Assembly: GCA_037355855.1 (NCBI GenBank)
Contig: CM074758.1
Coordinates: forward strand, 1,647,001-1,711,000
DNA from: Pseudo-nitzschia pungens
Lineage: Eukaryota; Bacillariophyta; Bacillariophyceae; Bacillariales; Bacillariaceae
Reading direction: 5' to 3'
DNA: 64,000 bases
A program made the position numbers and the translations under genes. This document shows, piece by piece, positions 17,801 through 29,000 of this stretch (the stretch's first letter is position 1; each line of letters opens with the position of its first letter). The notes below the pieces were generated by a model. It saw only the letters and a program-made list of their open reading frames with translations. It ran no database searches and was not told the origin of the DNA.

Positions 17801-20521
17801 AGCATTTCGAACGAAAGGATGTGTCATTAAGTTCGGATCAGCGTCCGCGATTTTTTCGATAGCCTTCAATGATAGCTTTCGCACCGATTTTGACGCGCTA
17901 TCCAACAGTTTGACGATTCTTCCAACTTGACTCTTGAATGATCGAAGTAAACTAGAAAGCTTGCAAATAAAATCCACAACCATTCGACTTCGGCCTTCGT
18001 CGGACACACAATTGAGCATTCCACTGAGTGATCCTGCGTCATTTCCTTGGTAGATACCTGGAGAATATCGAGGATCCCACAACTCAATCAGCCCCGCGAT
18101 GAGGGGCAGTGTATCATCGACACCAACATAATTGTTTTTGGCATTCACTGTCTCTAGTTCTTTCAGCCACCGAGCTAATTGAAAGCCATAGGTGTCCTGG
18201 GTTCCCTTCTGATCAGAATTTCTCGTCAAAATGGACAAATAATCAATCACCAAACGTCGCAGACAATACGGCCGATCGATCAAGTTCGGAGGACAACCCA
18301 ATTCCCCCAAATTCAAATTACGGTCTAGTTCGAATTCAACAATCCGATGGAATTGACAACCATCGCACAACCATTTTTCTGGAACAGTGTCCCGACTGAT
18401 TCCAATGCAATCCCCATGATACCAAGTGTTGCAGCGGTCACACTTAAGCATATATTTATCCCCAATAAATTCCGTCTCGTTGCAATAGCAACCAATATGT
18501 TTTATGGTACTGTTTTCTCGAATACTTGGTAACTCTAAGCGGACCTGATTTTCTTCGTTCCACTTGTTGATCCGTGCGACGGCAGCACAGATCTTGCCCA
18601 ACGCATCGAATATCGTGTTGAAGTATGTCGTAGTCGTCGACTCTTTGCCTGCCTTGGTCGAAGTCATTTGTATGATATCACGATACATGAAATTCGCTAT
18701 AGACATAAGAATCATTTCAGCCGCGGGGTATACTGGAACCAGCAGAACGAGAAGGAGATCTTCTATGAGATTGATCAGGATGGGACGAAATTCCGACGCT
18801 CCGCCATCTTCTCCCTTTTTGCTGCATCGTTTCAACAAGTGATTAACGAAGAAATCGCTGACCGCTTGACAGTCTCTCAAACCAGAATCGAGACGTCTTT
18901 GCTGTTGGTTTCCGAGTGGATTGTTGCCCATGTTGCCGGTGTTGCCTAGGCTATCGGTGACATTGTTGCCGTTTTGACGGGGGTCGACAAAAGAGGGTTG
19001 AATCACGGCAGACTGAACGAGACTCATTATTATGATGGAAAACGGTTGTATGTTGCATTTCGACAGAGAAGAAGGCGAGGAATCAGCGCCACCGCTAGTT
19101 GCACCCATCAAGAGAGATTTCGACAGTTCCCACGCCCCTTGTGGGTAAAGCACCGATGAGCATTGGATCGGATAGGTTCGCATGCTTTTTTTCCCGCTTG
19201 GCATTTTGAGGAGGAGGGCGAAGAGATCTTCGACGATCATTGGCCGCAGTTTGCGGTGAGAACGAAATATAGAAGTTACGATGCCAACCGTCGCCACGTG
19301 CAGTGAATGCGTGAGGCGGGCGACTGAGTCCGTCGAGGGATCAAGCTCAAGCGATATCAGAGCTCCCGCTGACAGCGTTATGAGATGCTGGTCGTCGAGC
19401 GGAACTTTTTGGACAAGGGCATCGAGTCGCTCCATGAGAAGGACGGTGTTACTGATGGATGGCAAAATCATAGATTTGTAACACCTCCCCATATCCTTGA
19501 TTGTAGCTGCGTCACAGTCACTACCCTTGGCGGCAGCAGCACTGCTTCGCCGACGACGTTTCTTCGTTGGCACGGGAGAAGCTTGAAGCTGTGATTTGCT
19601 CATGCTTGCCAAGATGTGACCGCAATTATTGATGGCTGGAAGGATATTTTTGGTCAGATTGTGTTTCATGAGGATCAACGAAGCTACAATGGCATCTTCC
19701 TTGACAACGCGGCGGTCGATACCAGGAGTTGTCATGATGGCTAGAAGTACCACCGCTGCCTGCAGTCCGCTGGAAAGAGTTCTCAGCAGCTCCGATCCGT
19801 GACCCCTTCGCATCCACTACGTGTACAGAAAACAAGAGACCACAAACAAAAACACGGAGGAAAGAAGAGAGTCTGTGTAAGTGTTTTCCATTTGGGCATC
19901 GTCTTGCTTTTTCTCGTGAAGAAAACAGATGTTTTTTCTACTTACTTCGTCAATGTTTCTGGATCCAACTTTTCTCGTCCCGTCTTCTTTCTTCATTTTC
20001 TGAATCGCATTGTAAGAAGATTGAACGATATTGATCTGGGATGCCAGCGCGACGTGCTTCTCTAGATATTCCACGAGCTGTGCAATCATGTCGGCGTCGA
20101 CATCCGCAAATCCAAGGTCGTCTTCGGCGAGAAGGGAATCACCGTTGTCATTGCTGCCGTGGACGTCATTGCCGCTCCGTCTCCCACTCCCACCGATTCG
20201 ATCTGCTTGCTGTGTACAAAGCATGGAAAGCCTATTGATCTCGACATTCGTGAGTGGACCACCGACTTTATGGACGCCATTTTCTCCCCGCAGTTCAATC
20301 GCGGACAAGATACGCTCAATTATCGCGGAACTCTCATCTCCCGTCCTGCTGGAATTCCCTTCGCGACTATTGGTGGAATTGTAGCTATTTCTTCTACTGG
20401 CCGTCCGTGACTGGGGAACCGATTCGGCCTCCGAAGCCGCTGTTGTCGCGGTTTCGTAGTAGCGAATAGCCGCCGGCTTGCGGTCGTCGTCGTAAACGAA
20501 GCCACCGTGAAACTCCATCAA
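14877..20521 (-). CDS. SCC2: Cohesin loader SCC2/NIPBL (Nipped-B) with PHD finger
   Basis: Loads cohesin onto chromosomes with MAU2/SCC4; nuclear. Exon 1 is 20521-19946 (192 codons, acidic, Ser-rich). The donor GTAAGTAG and an acceptor GTAG bound a 129-bp intron (19945-19817), phase 0. Exon 2 runs from 19816. A PHD finger lies at about residues 634-678 (C-Y-C, C-D-R-C, W-Y-H-G-D-C, C-D-G-C). HEAT repeats follow from about 800, including 'SVRKRTVHVLRDILCTNP', a stretch typical of SCC2/NIPBL. Near 15149-15152 the long frame goes off into a non-conserved tail ending at 15071. The conserved end ('ACIIQYSEFRRLM' and an acidic tail) continues in another frame to 14877. This is either a one-base gap in an A4 run or an unusually short intron (candidate 53 nt, GTCTAC...GCAAG). 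Total about 1,820-1,840 residues, normal for the family. Confidence 0.9.
15149..15152 (-). other. Frame break near the SCC2 C-terminus
   Basis: On the minus strand the frame reads K-P-G-A-K-A and then a tail that stops at 15071. Shifting by -1 at the AAAA run (GCA AAA GCC) gives continuous sequence to the conserved C-terminal end at 14877. A 53-nt intron ending GCAAG, with CTCAC/CTACC upstream, is the alternative; its donor GTCTAC is weak. Confidence 0.65.
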
Positions 20522-21161
20522 CGCTTCGCTCGCTTCGCACCAACTCTAGATGATTGATTCTTCTAACTTTGTTGAGAAAAAATTCTCCGCCTACGCCGAT
20601 TCCAACGCCGAGCTCTGATCCACTGGGAATACACCGCTGCCCAAAATCCAGGAACGAATGATCCGTGTCCTTCTTATCGTCGGCCTCTTGTTTTCGCCTC
20701 TCTCTCGGGCTTCGGATTGGTGTGTGGATTGGGATTGCTTTCGTTTTTCGTGCCGTCGATGGTCGGTGGTTGTCGGGATGTTGCGATTTTCTGTGACAGC
20801 GTCCTCGTTCGGCGATCAATGCGTTTTTGCGATTATCACTACACGTAGTCGAATGAATCAAAATCGAAAGCTTTTTCGAACCGAACAATTTTTAATCCCG
20901 GAAAGACTCGCATTAAAAGAAGCAGTGACAAGCTACCGTAAGCGACAACAAACTACCGTACACCACCCGCATTCGTAACATCACCGTACAAGATGGAACA
21001 AACACCGATGACAGCAATGATACCACAACAACTCCCACGGCAGGCGCAGGCCCAAAGTCTTTCGGGTTTGAGAACACGCTGAGCATCTCTCTGAGGGATG
21101 CGACTGTCTGCTATGCTTTCTTCCTCCTACCATCGGTAGCGATATCACCTCTGCCAAACTC
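20522..21161. other. Divergent promoter region of SCC2 and the 21162 gene
   Basis: 640 bp with 5' flanks of both genes. Near 20935-20993 several TACCGTAA/TACCGTAC words occur. ORFs here (for example 20394-20888 minus) run into SCC2 exon 1 in the wrong frame and are not supported. Confidence 0.5.
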
Positions 21162-22418
21162 ATGTCTTCCCACACATCGGCGTCACGTCCAATATCATCA
21201 TGCGACCGGGATCTGTTCATGGAACAATTCGCTCTGCATCTGGCGGTAGAATTGTTGGGTCCCGACAAGGTCATCAACTATCTTGACGGCAACGAAAATC
21301 GAGTTCCCTTGTATTGGAGATCGAAGTTGATGGTATCGGATCCGTCGGGAACTCTGTACCATTTCGGAGAAAAAAACAACGACTCGATCCCGTCTTTTAC
21401 GGACCTCAATCTTCCGAAGGTATTGTTTTTCGATGCCGCCTTCGACTTTTTCAAGAAGCAACAAGAACAGGATCCGCGGGAACGAGAAGAGAACGTCGCG
21501 TATCGGGATGGTTCGTCGTTGGAACAGCAGAAGCCATTATCCTGCAACGCTTCGGTGACTCTCGGCTTCTTCCTTCTCCTTCCCCCTGCGAGACCAGACT
21601 CGGAAAACAAGGGAAGATGCATCGGAGGTGGGCACTATGTTTCAACACGTTCCTTGGATCACTCGCAGCTCACGAGTCACATTGAATCGTTGCAACTCGA
21701 TCCTCAAAGTGTCACTGCAGCTTCCTTAGCATGTTCAATGGCACGTGAATTTCTTCGACAGGGTCCTCTGTCTAGCAACAACGCGTTAGAAAAAGTGGAT
21801 CGAACCCAGCATCTGACCGCGAAGTATGTCTGCTCAAGCGCGGACTGTGCACGCATCAAGAAAGAGGAGATCGCACACGGGAACGAAACGGACAGAAGCG
21901 CACCGGACACATATTCCCAGACTTTCGATTATCTTCCTAACAACTGTGATATTCGTTTGGACATGCCGTATACGAGTATCGGAAGCGCAACGGGGACATT
22001 TTTTCTGAAACTGTCTAGCGAGGACGGTGTGAGAAAATATGACAGGGCTGCTTTGCGGTTTTTGTACTGGGACTTTTCGAAAAACACGAATCACCATCAT
22101 CCTCCGGAAACGAACGAAGAATCATCGATATCACGCAAACACCATCTTGTAGAAGAAGCCTTTGATCGGTGGCGAACTCGAATCGTCTCCACGACCCATA
22201 GCAGCAACGGGAACGAGACTGTAGATAGCAACGACAAGGATGCGCGAAATCCAGGGATCGAACGCAGAAGCACCGATGCGCTACCAGCCGCCACGGCTAG
22301 CTCCAGTGCTCACAATCACAACAACAACATCAAAAAAAGAAAAATTTTCAGAGGAGCCAGCATTCTTCCCAGTGCGAGACGAAAACGAAGCAGAGGACTA
22401 GTGTATGACAAAAACTAA
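21162..22418 (+). CDS. Conserved-looking protein of unknown function, nuclear signal at C-terminus
   Basis: A 418-residue protein that I do not recognise. The N-terminal half looks folded, with alternating hydrophobic and charged segments ('LFMEQFALHLAVELLGPDKV', 'LPKVLFFDAAFDFFKKQQ', 'ASVTLGFFLLLPPARPD'). The second half becomes low complexity (His/Asn/Ser-rich, 'HNHNNNIKKRKIF') and ends in basic clusters 'KKRKIF' and 'ARRKRSRG', which look like nuclear localisation signals. There is no signal peptide or membrane helix. Single exon, divergent from SCC2. The ATG at 21162 is the first in frame. Confidence 0.6.
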   Translation: MSSHTSASRPISSCDRDLFMEQFALHLAVELLGPDKVINYLDGNENRVPLYWRSKLMVSDPSGTLYHFGEKNNDSIPSFTDLNLPKVLFFDAAFDFFKKQQEQDPREREENVAYRDGSSLEQQKPLSCNASVTLGFFLLLPPARPDSENKGRCIGGGHYVSTRSLDHSQLTSHIESLQLDPQSVTAASLACSMAREFLRQGPLSSNNALEKVDRTQHLTAKYVCSSADCARIKKEEIAHGNETDRSAPDTYSQTFDYLPNNCDIRLDMPYTSIGSATGTFFLKLSSEDGVRKYDRAALRFLYWDFSKNTNHHHPPETNEESSISRKHHLVEEAFDRWRTRIVSTTHSSNGNETVDSNDKDARNPGIERRSTDALPAATASSSAHNHNNNIKKRKIFRGASILPSARRKRSRGLVYDKN

Positions 22419-22660
22419 GGTTCCCTTCGCATTAAAATAGTTGAATTTTATAAGTGATTGAAACGCAATAAAGCAACCAGCTATACGGTAGGTCCGTACC
22501 GGGTAATACAGGCTCCGAAAGGTAAGAGTCCTCACTATAAATACATCGATGGTTGAAGATTATGAAGAAGTACATAGCATCGCTTTCACCAAATCGGTGA
22601 TGAATTTCTTAAAAATACAATGTTGTCCGTCAAGACATAAAAAAATACATCAGGAGGCTC

Positions 22661-23867
22661 TCAGAAGCACGTGCAGCATGAACAAGTAACTTCTGGTGGA
22701 TTTCCAAGACAGTCGGCTTCCATGTTTAGAGTTAGATAAGACTCGAATGTTTCCCGTCGAAAGTCCCTTATGTTACACATTGAATCGAGAGAACCTGTTA
22801 GTTTGTTTCCCCGAATTGATAACCCAGCTGTAAAGAATAAACGAGAGGGCATTGGATGAGTATGTGTAATGACATGACAGGAAACAACAGATGTTACCTT
22901 ACCGATCAAGTGACCAAGCTTTTTGATTATCAATGGAACCAAACGTACCTAATCGATCCAACTTAAAAAGTCCCTCCTCGGGAATAGGCCCCTCAAACGA
23001 ATTGAACTCTAGCTGTAGGATATTCAGATTCTCCAAGTTTCCAATATCATTACTGATGGCACCGGTAAAATTGTTGTTGTTTAAAAATATCTCCTTCAAA
23101 TTTGTGAACTCATAGAACTCGGGATAGAGTTCCCCCTTTAAGTTGTTTGATTGGAGATTCACAACCTCTAATGGGTAATATGCATCCAGCCATTCTGCTG
23201 TGGCTGAATCATAATCATCACTGCAAAACATTCCACCCCATTCACATTCGTTCGCCTCGCTAAGGAATGGTTTCCCTGAACAGTCTTCCTCATCATCCGA
23301 AATGTTGATATCCTGTTCGGCTCTGCAAGCCGTCCATTCACTACCCCCTAGTTCAAAGTACATAAGAGCTACATTGTACCTCTGACGTATCCGAGCGGTA
23401 TTTTCGGGACATATAATGGCGGGATCAATGTTGTCCAACCAGTCGCGAGCCTTAAATTGGCTTGTTTCCGGATTTGAAAGGTGCATATCGTCAGATACCA
23501 TCAGAAGCTCGGTCAAAATATCTCGTGATCGCTCTATTGCAGTCACACCACATTTCGATTGAATAAACAAACCACGATCTTCTTTTGTCGGAGGCTTGAC
23601 GGGGGATTTAGTGGGCCTCGGGCTAGGTTCTGGGCTATCTGGCATGGAAAAGAATGAACGATAGTCCATGAACGCTGAATCCTCTGACAAATCAGACCTT
23701 GGAGCGTTTTCACCGCTGACAGGAAGGATTTTTGGAAGGAACCTCGCCCGTCTCCTTAGATGGTGAGTTTTATGTCTGGAAGGAATCTCTTCTCCATAGC
23801 CACTCCAGAAACAGGTTGCCCCAATCAAGAGAAGATTGTACATCGTAGGTCGAGACCACGTAGTCAT
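22661..23867 (-). CDS. Secreted leucine-rich-repeat protein
   Basis: Two exons joined here: 23867-22949 and 22827-22661, phase 1, with a 121-bp intron (GTACGT...TTTACAG), giving 361 residues. The N-terminus (residues 8-25, 'MYNLLLIGATCFWSGYG') is a signal peptide or signal anchor. A Pro/Ser/Lys-rich linker follows ('PSPRPTKSPVKPPTK'). Residues 110-215 form a Cys-containing cap. Plant-type LRRs follow: 'LEVVNLQSNNLKGELYPEFYEF', 'LKEIFLNNNNFTGAISNDIGNL', 'LNILQLEFNSFEGPIPEEGLF' and, across the splice, 'LAGLSIRGNKLTGSL' (each outlined only by its L-x-L-x-x-N core). The tail 'ADCLGNPPEVTCSCCTCF' is the cysteine-rich end I associate with diatom LRR proteins. Likely extracellular recognition or adhesion; ligand unknown. 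Confidence 0.85.
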
Positions 23868-26023
23868 GGCGGATTGTATTGGTGTAGTGTTGTGAACGTA
23901 ATCGAAGACGGAACAAAGCAGCAGTACAAAGCAATTTCTACTAATTCAAAATCGATTGAGAACGGAGGCGTAGTGGGTGATCAATCCTGGTTCAAAATGA
24001 ATTGCACGAAGTCTCGACTATCGTTGTTCATAATTGCATTCTGGAAATGAAATACACCGGGGTCGAGTATTCGCAATAACAAATTGTGGACTGGTTTTCC
24101 CTCCGATTTAGGCATCTTTCCCTCCAAGAAAGCCGAGCCAAATCTCATCAACGTAAAGTTCTCACCCATGTGTGAATCAGTTCACCGCGCGCCAAAACGA
24201 AATATCACACACTATGCAGACAAACCGCAAAGCATGAGTTTTGTTTTTAGTGGACCAAGGAATGCCTAAAACTAAAACAAATCATAGTATTGATAGATTG
24301 CTACACCGTTGAAACGAGCACATCCTACCAAAATGACTCCAGATCTGAGAACGAAATATTTTTCATTGCTTCAAAGACCTAATTACGTCGATGCATAACC
24401 TTACCTACAATTTTCCAAACGAACCGTATCTTTTGGCGGTTAACAGTATTCGAAACAAACCCCGAAACAGAATTTTCTTCCACTCGGTAATTTCTTGTTG
24501 TTCATAGAATGGAAGCTGATTTGAATATTGGCACAGAGCGGTAAAAGCTCGAGAGAGCTTACCTCGTCACGCGTTTGAAATTCAGATCATCGGACCTGGG
24601 AGTATGTACCAGACAGTTGCGTGCCTTACTTACAAACATAAGTCTTCGGATTTCCAATCAGAATCCCCAAGCATCCAACATCATTTGATGGTAACAAGAT
24701 GTGCTGTTCCTTTAGTGTTTGTGTGTAAAGGGCTGCTCCAAGAAGCGCACGGGAGATACACAATTGGTTTTACCTCTCATAGTCGTATATTTTAAAGAAT
24801 TGAACTGCAATCACTGATTCATGATGCGTTCTTGCAGCTATCCACTCAGGCAACCTCCTATTACAAAGTAGTGGTATCGATTAAGGAATATCGGTTCCTA
24901 GGCATTCTTCAGCTAGCATTCATCTCCTATCATATTGGAAAGTGCTGCAGTAGCACACTGTGATGATACACGTACGATGATTGCAATTATATTTGATTCT
25001 GCACTGAAGTCAGTCAGATAGGTGGATTCGACACTAGCCGTCGTTTTTCCTCGAACATTCCAGTTGTCAAAGTCTGAGATGCATGCGTGATCGCATTTCA
25101 ATTTCAGATAGATGCAAACGTCCCATCCAACGGTATCGCAGATACATACAGGAACAGTCTCAAAATTTTGGAGCGGAGTGAGTTGTTCATGTAGGCACTG
25201 ACTGTTCAGACGAGCAACACTTCTTGCTGAGAGCAACAAGGGAAACAGATTTGCACCTGTGAGACTATTCCTGGTAAAGTCATGTGATGTATTGCCAAAG
25301 AACCAACTTCCACCATCATCAGATCATGCAGCATCATTCGATACAAGGAAAATCTAACAGCACGCCTTCAGGCGTTCGTTCTTTCGGCTTCGCACTTCAG
25401 AAAGACATTCTTGCCGTCCCTTTGCATCGAATGTCCAGTGTCAGTCAGATGTCAGATGGTTGTCGATGACGCATACATATGTTTGATACCTATGATTATC
25501 ATCGTCATTCACTTGTTGCTTGTCGCTCCACTTGACTTTGGATTTTCATTGATGCAGGACAGACGCCATTAAAGTTTACGTACTTCGTAGTAGTTTCAAT
25601 GTTATTTTTGTCAGCTTTCGAGTCACCGATGCATAAGACTTACGTACCGTTATTTGTAGGACTAGTCGTACATAGGACCATTGTCTACGTATCACATATG
25701 ATAAATAAGGTTTACTGTAATACCGGTACAGTAAATGTTTCGTTCCAACGTTCCGTGTCGCCGATCTCAATCATGACTTCGATTACGAAATTCAGCGCGC
25801 AACGGCTACAATCTCGGACTCCGACGCATCACAGTTAGAATCCTTTCTTTTCCCGTCCCAAGTCGTCAAACATAGCACATCGTCATCACCTTGAGTTGAT
25901 GCTAGTCACTCTCCTCCGTGAGGTCACCACTGTTCAGTCCTGCGCCAGAGTTCTAGACAGAAGGTTACCTTTTGATTTGTAGTTGCTTCTGGCTTCTTTC
26001 TCGACCAGAGCGTCGTTGACAAC
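23868..26023. other. 2.2-kb region without a supported gene
   Basis: Several ORFs of 60-108 codons occur on both strands but none shows a recognisable family or clear coding composition. The best candidate is minus-strand 25239-24913 (108 codons, Cys-rich, 'VCICDTVGWDVCIYLKLKCD'), which might be an exon of an unrecognised gene. From 25575 to 25735 the GTACGTA/TACCGGTA words recur, with a strong hairpin at 25711-25735. The last 100 bp are the 5' flank of the 26024 gene. Confidence 0.5.
25711..25735. repeat. Hairpin with perfect 9-bp arms
   Basis: TTTACTGTA (25711-25719) is followed by a 7-base loop and TACAGTAAA (25727-25735), a perfect inverted repeat, in the gene-free gap upstream of the giant hydrolase gene. 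It contains TACCGGTA, one of the words repeated in many gaps. It could act in DNA or RNA; no run of T follows that would suggest a simple terminator. Confidence 0.8.
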
Positions 26024-29000
26024 ATGAACGAGGTGTACGAATATTTCGTTGGGTTCGCCCCAGATCTATCTGAACGCCTTCCTGAGCCTTCAAGTCACTA
26101 CTTTTCGCCGGTGGTCCAAACTACTACCGATGCGACTTCCACTTTGGTTGTCATTGCAGTCTTCGTGGTCACTTTTATATTTGTGAAGTACAGGGTCTTA
26201 TTTTCGCGCCCCCCACCGGTTCCTCGGAAATCCCTGCCGTTGCGACCAGCGCTTTGCATCCAGTTCAAGCCCGATGATGAAATTTCTGCGACAAATCAAA
26301 CCGAGAAGCAAACTGCCGCCTCAAAGTCAGGGTCAACGATGGCAACACACCCTTCGTTTGATAGCATAGGTGACGACACTGCCTCGTACACTTCTTTTGG
26401 TAGTACACAGGCAAGCATGGATAAGGGCGGAATCGGGTCGTACTCGCGATCTAATTCCGAATTACCTAGACCATTTCGCTTTGATCTTCCTGATTCCTTT
26501 GCGCCATTATTGAGCTCTTCCCAAACAGAAATGCTCCTGCACCATTTGACAGCTGATCTCATTCACGGGATCCATGCGAAAGCAATAGCTCAGATCCAAG
26601 AGGGCATTCACGAAATTCCGCTTGACAAAAATCCGTCTCGACCTCAATTCAACGTAGATGTTTCTAAGAGCGGGTGCAGGGTTTCGATCAACGCCAATGT
26701 CGGGAGTGATAGCTTCTCACAGGACGAAGATTTGGATGTAAGCATTCCAACAACATCGAGATCACGTCCTATGGTCAAGCACGCCGAAGTAACGTTTGAT
26801 CCACCTGTTTCATTGAAGAATGTAGCACCGACACTGATCCATATTCCAACTCTGTTCGAAGACAGTTATGTCGTTCCAAGATACAGGCGCATCGCAATCA
26901 CACGCCATTTCATCAATTTGATCATTGGCATTAGTAACTACATCGAAAAGGTATTGTGGATCGTGGAAGGTTTCTTACAAATTCACTTGGGCAGAGTTAG
27001 AATCACACCAGTTTACAAAGGACGGAGCTCTATTGATGATACGTCTCCGGAATGGAGACTCGCTCTTGCATTCAGTGGCCACTGTAATCTCTTTGGAATC
27101 TTGCCGATTCCATTCATCAACGTGATCCTTCCAACTTTCATCATCCCTCAACCTCACGCACTATTGGAATACTTATTGTCAAAACAACCTCTTGCAACTG
27201 CAAAAATTAGAAGGGAGAATATAGCGGAGCAAAAGCTTACGATTGCCGCTCTTGACATGATTGATACTTGGAATTGCCAATTGGAACTGGTAGCAACACC
27301 TCCAGCCGTTGGTATTGATCTGACAATGCCAGGCGGTGTATCGTTAGGTATGGAGTTCATGCACGGCCGCGATTCTGGTGCCGGAAAAAGTCGTGATAAT
27401 ATCAACGAGTTTGCAAGCCCCAGCGAAAGGCGGATGAAATCATCAGGTTCGCGTACCTCTTGGACTTCGAATGATAGAAGTGAGAGTGATTTCCGAAATA
27501 ATCACTTTTCGGCTGCTTCATCACAAACTGGGGGGCAACAGTTCAATGCTAATAAGCTTGTACCATGGAAACTTGAACTAGGCGCAAAAGGAAGCATCAA
27601 GAAGGATAAAATATCCTTTCATCTGCTTCAATGTTCTTTCAGTCATGATGATCCTTCATCACCAATTCCTGCCACAAGTCAAATCGCAGTTCGAGGTAGT
27701 CTCGCAGTTTGGAAGGCTACTCCAGAGGCAGCCACTGTCAATCGAAAAACGGGTAGAACGCTCTATGATCGCCGAACATTCGCTCATCGGGCTGCGCTAG
27801 CAGCTAGTGAAACAGACTCTCCTTCAGTTGCCGCAATGTTGCTTTTCCCGGAAGACTTCGAATCTTTTCACCAGGCGACGCGGTTGCTACAATACGATTT
27901 CGCTTTTGACTCTGCAGATTCAATGATTGATGCAATTACATTTTCAGTTGGTGCTAGTCACCCCATGTTGAACGGGGGGAGCATGGTCACTACGATTTTT
28001 GAGTCTATTTATGCATCAGGTAGTGTCACCGCTCGAGAAAACGCAACCTTGGACCCAATCGAACGAAAAAAGAAAAGGAATGTATTGAAACATCTCCCCG
28101 CAGTTGATTTTACGTTTGGCGTTCAAAATGGATTCATTCCACCAGAAAGTAATAGTTATATGGATGATGGGCAGACAAGGACACTTCCAAGGATGGACGG
28201 TGCTCGATTAGAAGTTCAAATTATAGGCGGCATTGATTACGAGAAAGATAGTTGGGGAAGCAATCTGCTAGCCCCAAAACAGGCGGATCGTGATACCACT
28301 GGTGGAATCAAACTGGACAACCCAATTGACGAGGGTATTAAAGTAATTGCTGATTGCGTTGTATCGTCAATCATTCTTGATAGCGAAACAAATGTGAATG
28401 AGTTCCCAGAATTTGAGATTTTTGAAGGGACTAAACTGAGAGCTTACACTTCGGGAAAACTTGGTGGCAATGTCATATGCCATCTGAAACCACAGAAATT
28501 GACCCCGTTAGAGACGAGCACTGGTCCCAACCTATTCAATCCACTGGAAGCATACGAAATTGACTGTTCCGGATCCAATTTTTCCCTTCGACTTCGAGAA
28601 TCGACGACATCACTCGGTCACCGACGCGTGATTATTCCATCTGAAACGACCGTGAAGGTTAAGGTGGTTGAATCTATCGTTGATATGAGTATGGAAGGAA
28701 AATCAGAATTGGAGATTCTTTGGGATTTCCAGGGGTTGAGTCCGATACTTCAAGTAACAGAAGTAGGCCTAGAGCCCGAGACAGCAAACCACGAAAACAA
28801 AGAGCAGGTTTCATTACTTATCGCTCCTTTACGTCAAGGACGATTAAGTGTAAAGATTTCACAAGTTGGTGGCGTTTCTATCGAAAAGGCAGCCACAAGT
28901 CGCGAGGATAAAGAGGGTTTGTACGATTGGAAGTTCTTCAATGCGCTGGTATCTCCTAACCCAGACCCTGAGTCTGCCGAGAGGCTTCTTGATGTAATCC

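Noticed and set aside
20394..20888. 164-codon minus-strand ORF upstream of SCC2
   Set aside because: It overlaps SCC2 exon 1 in another frame and otherwise covers the promoter region. No family features.
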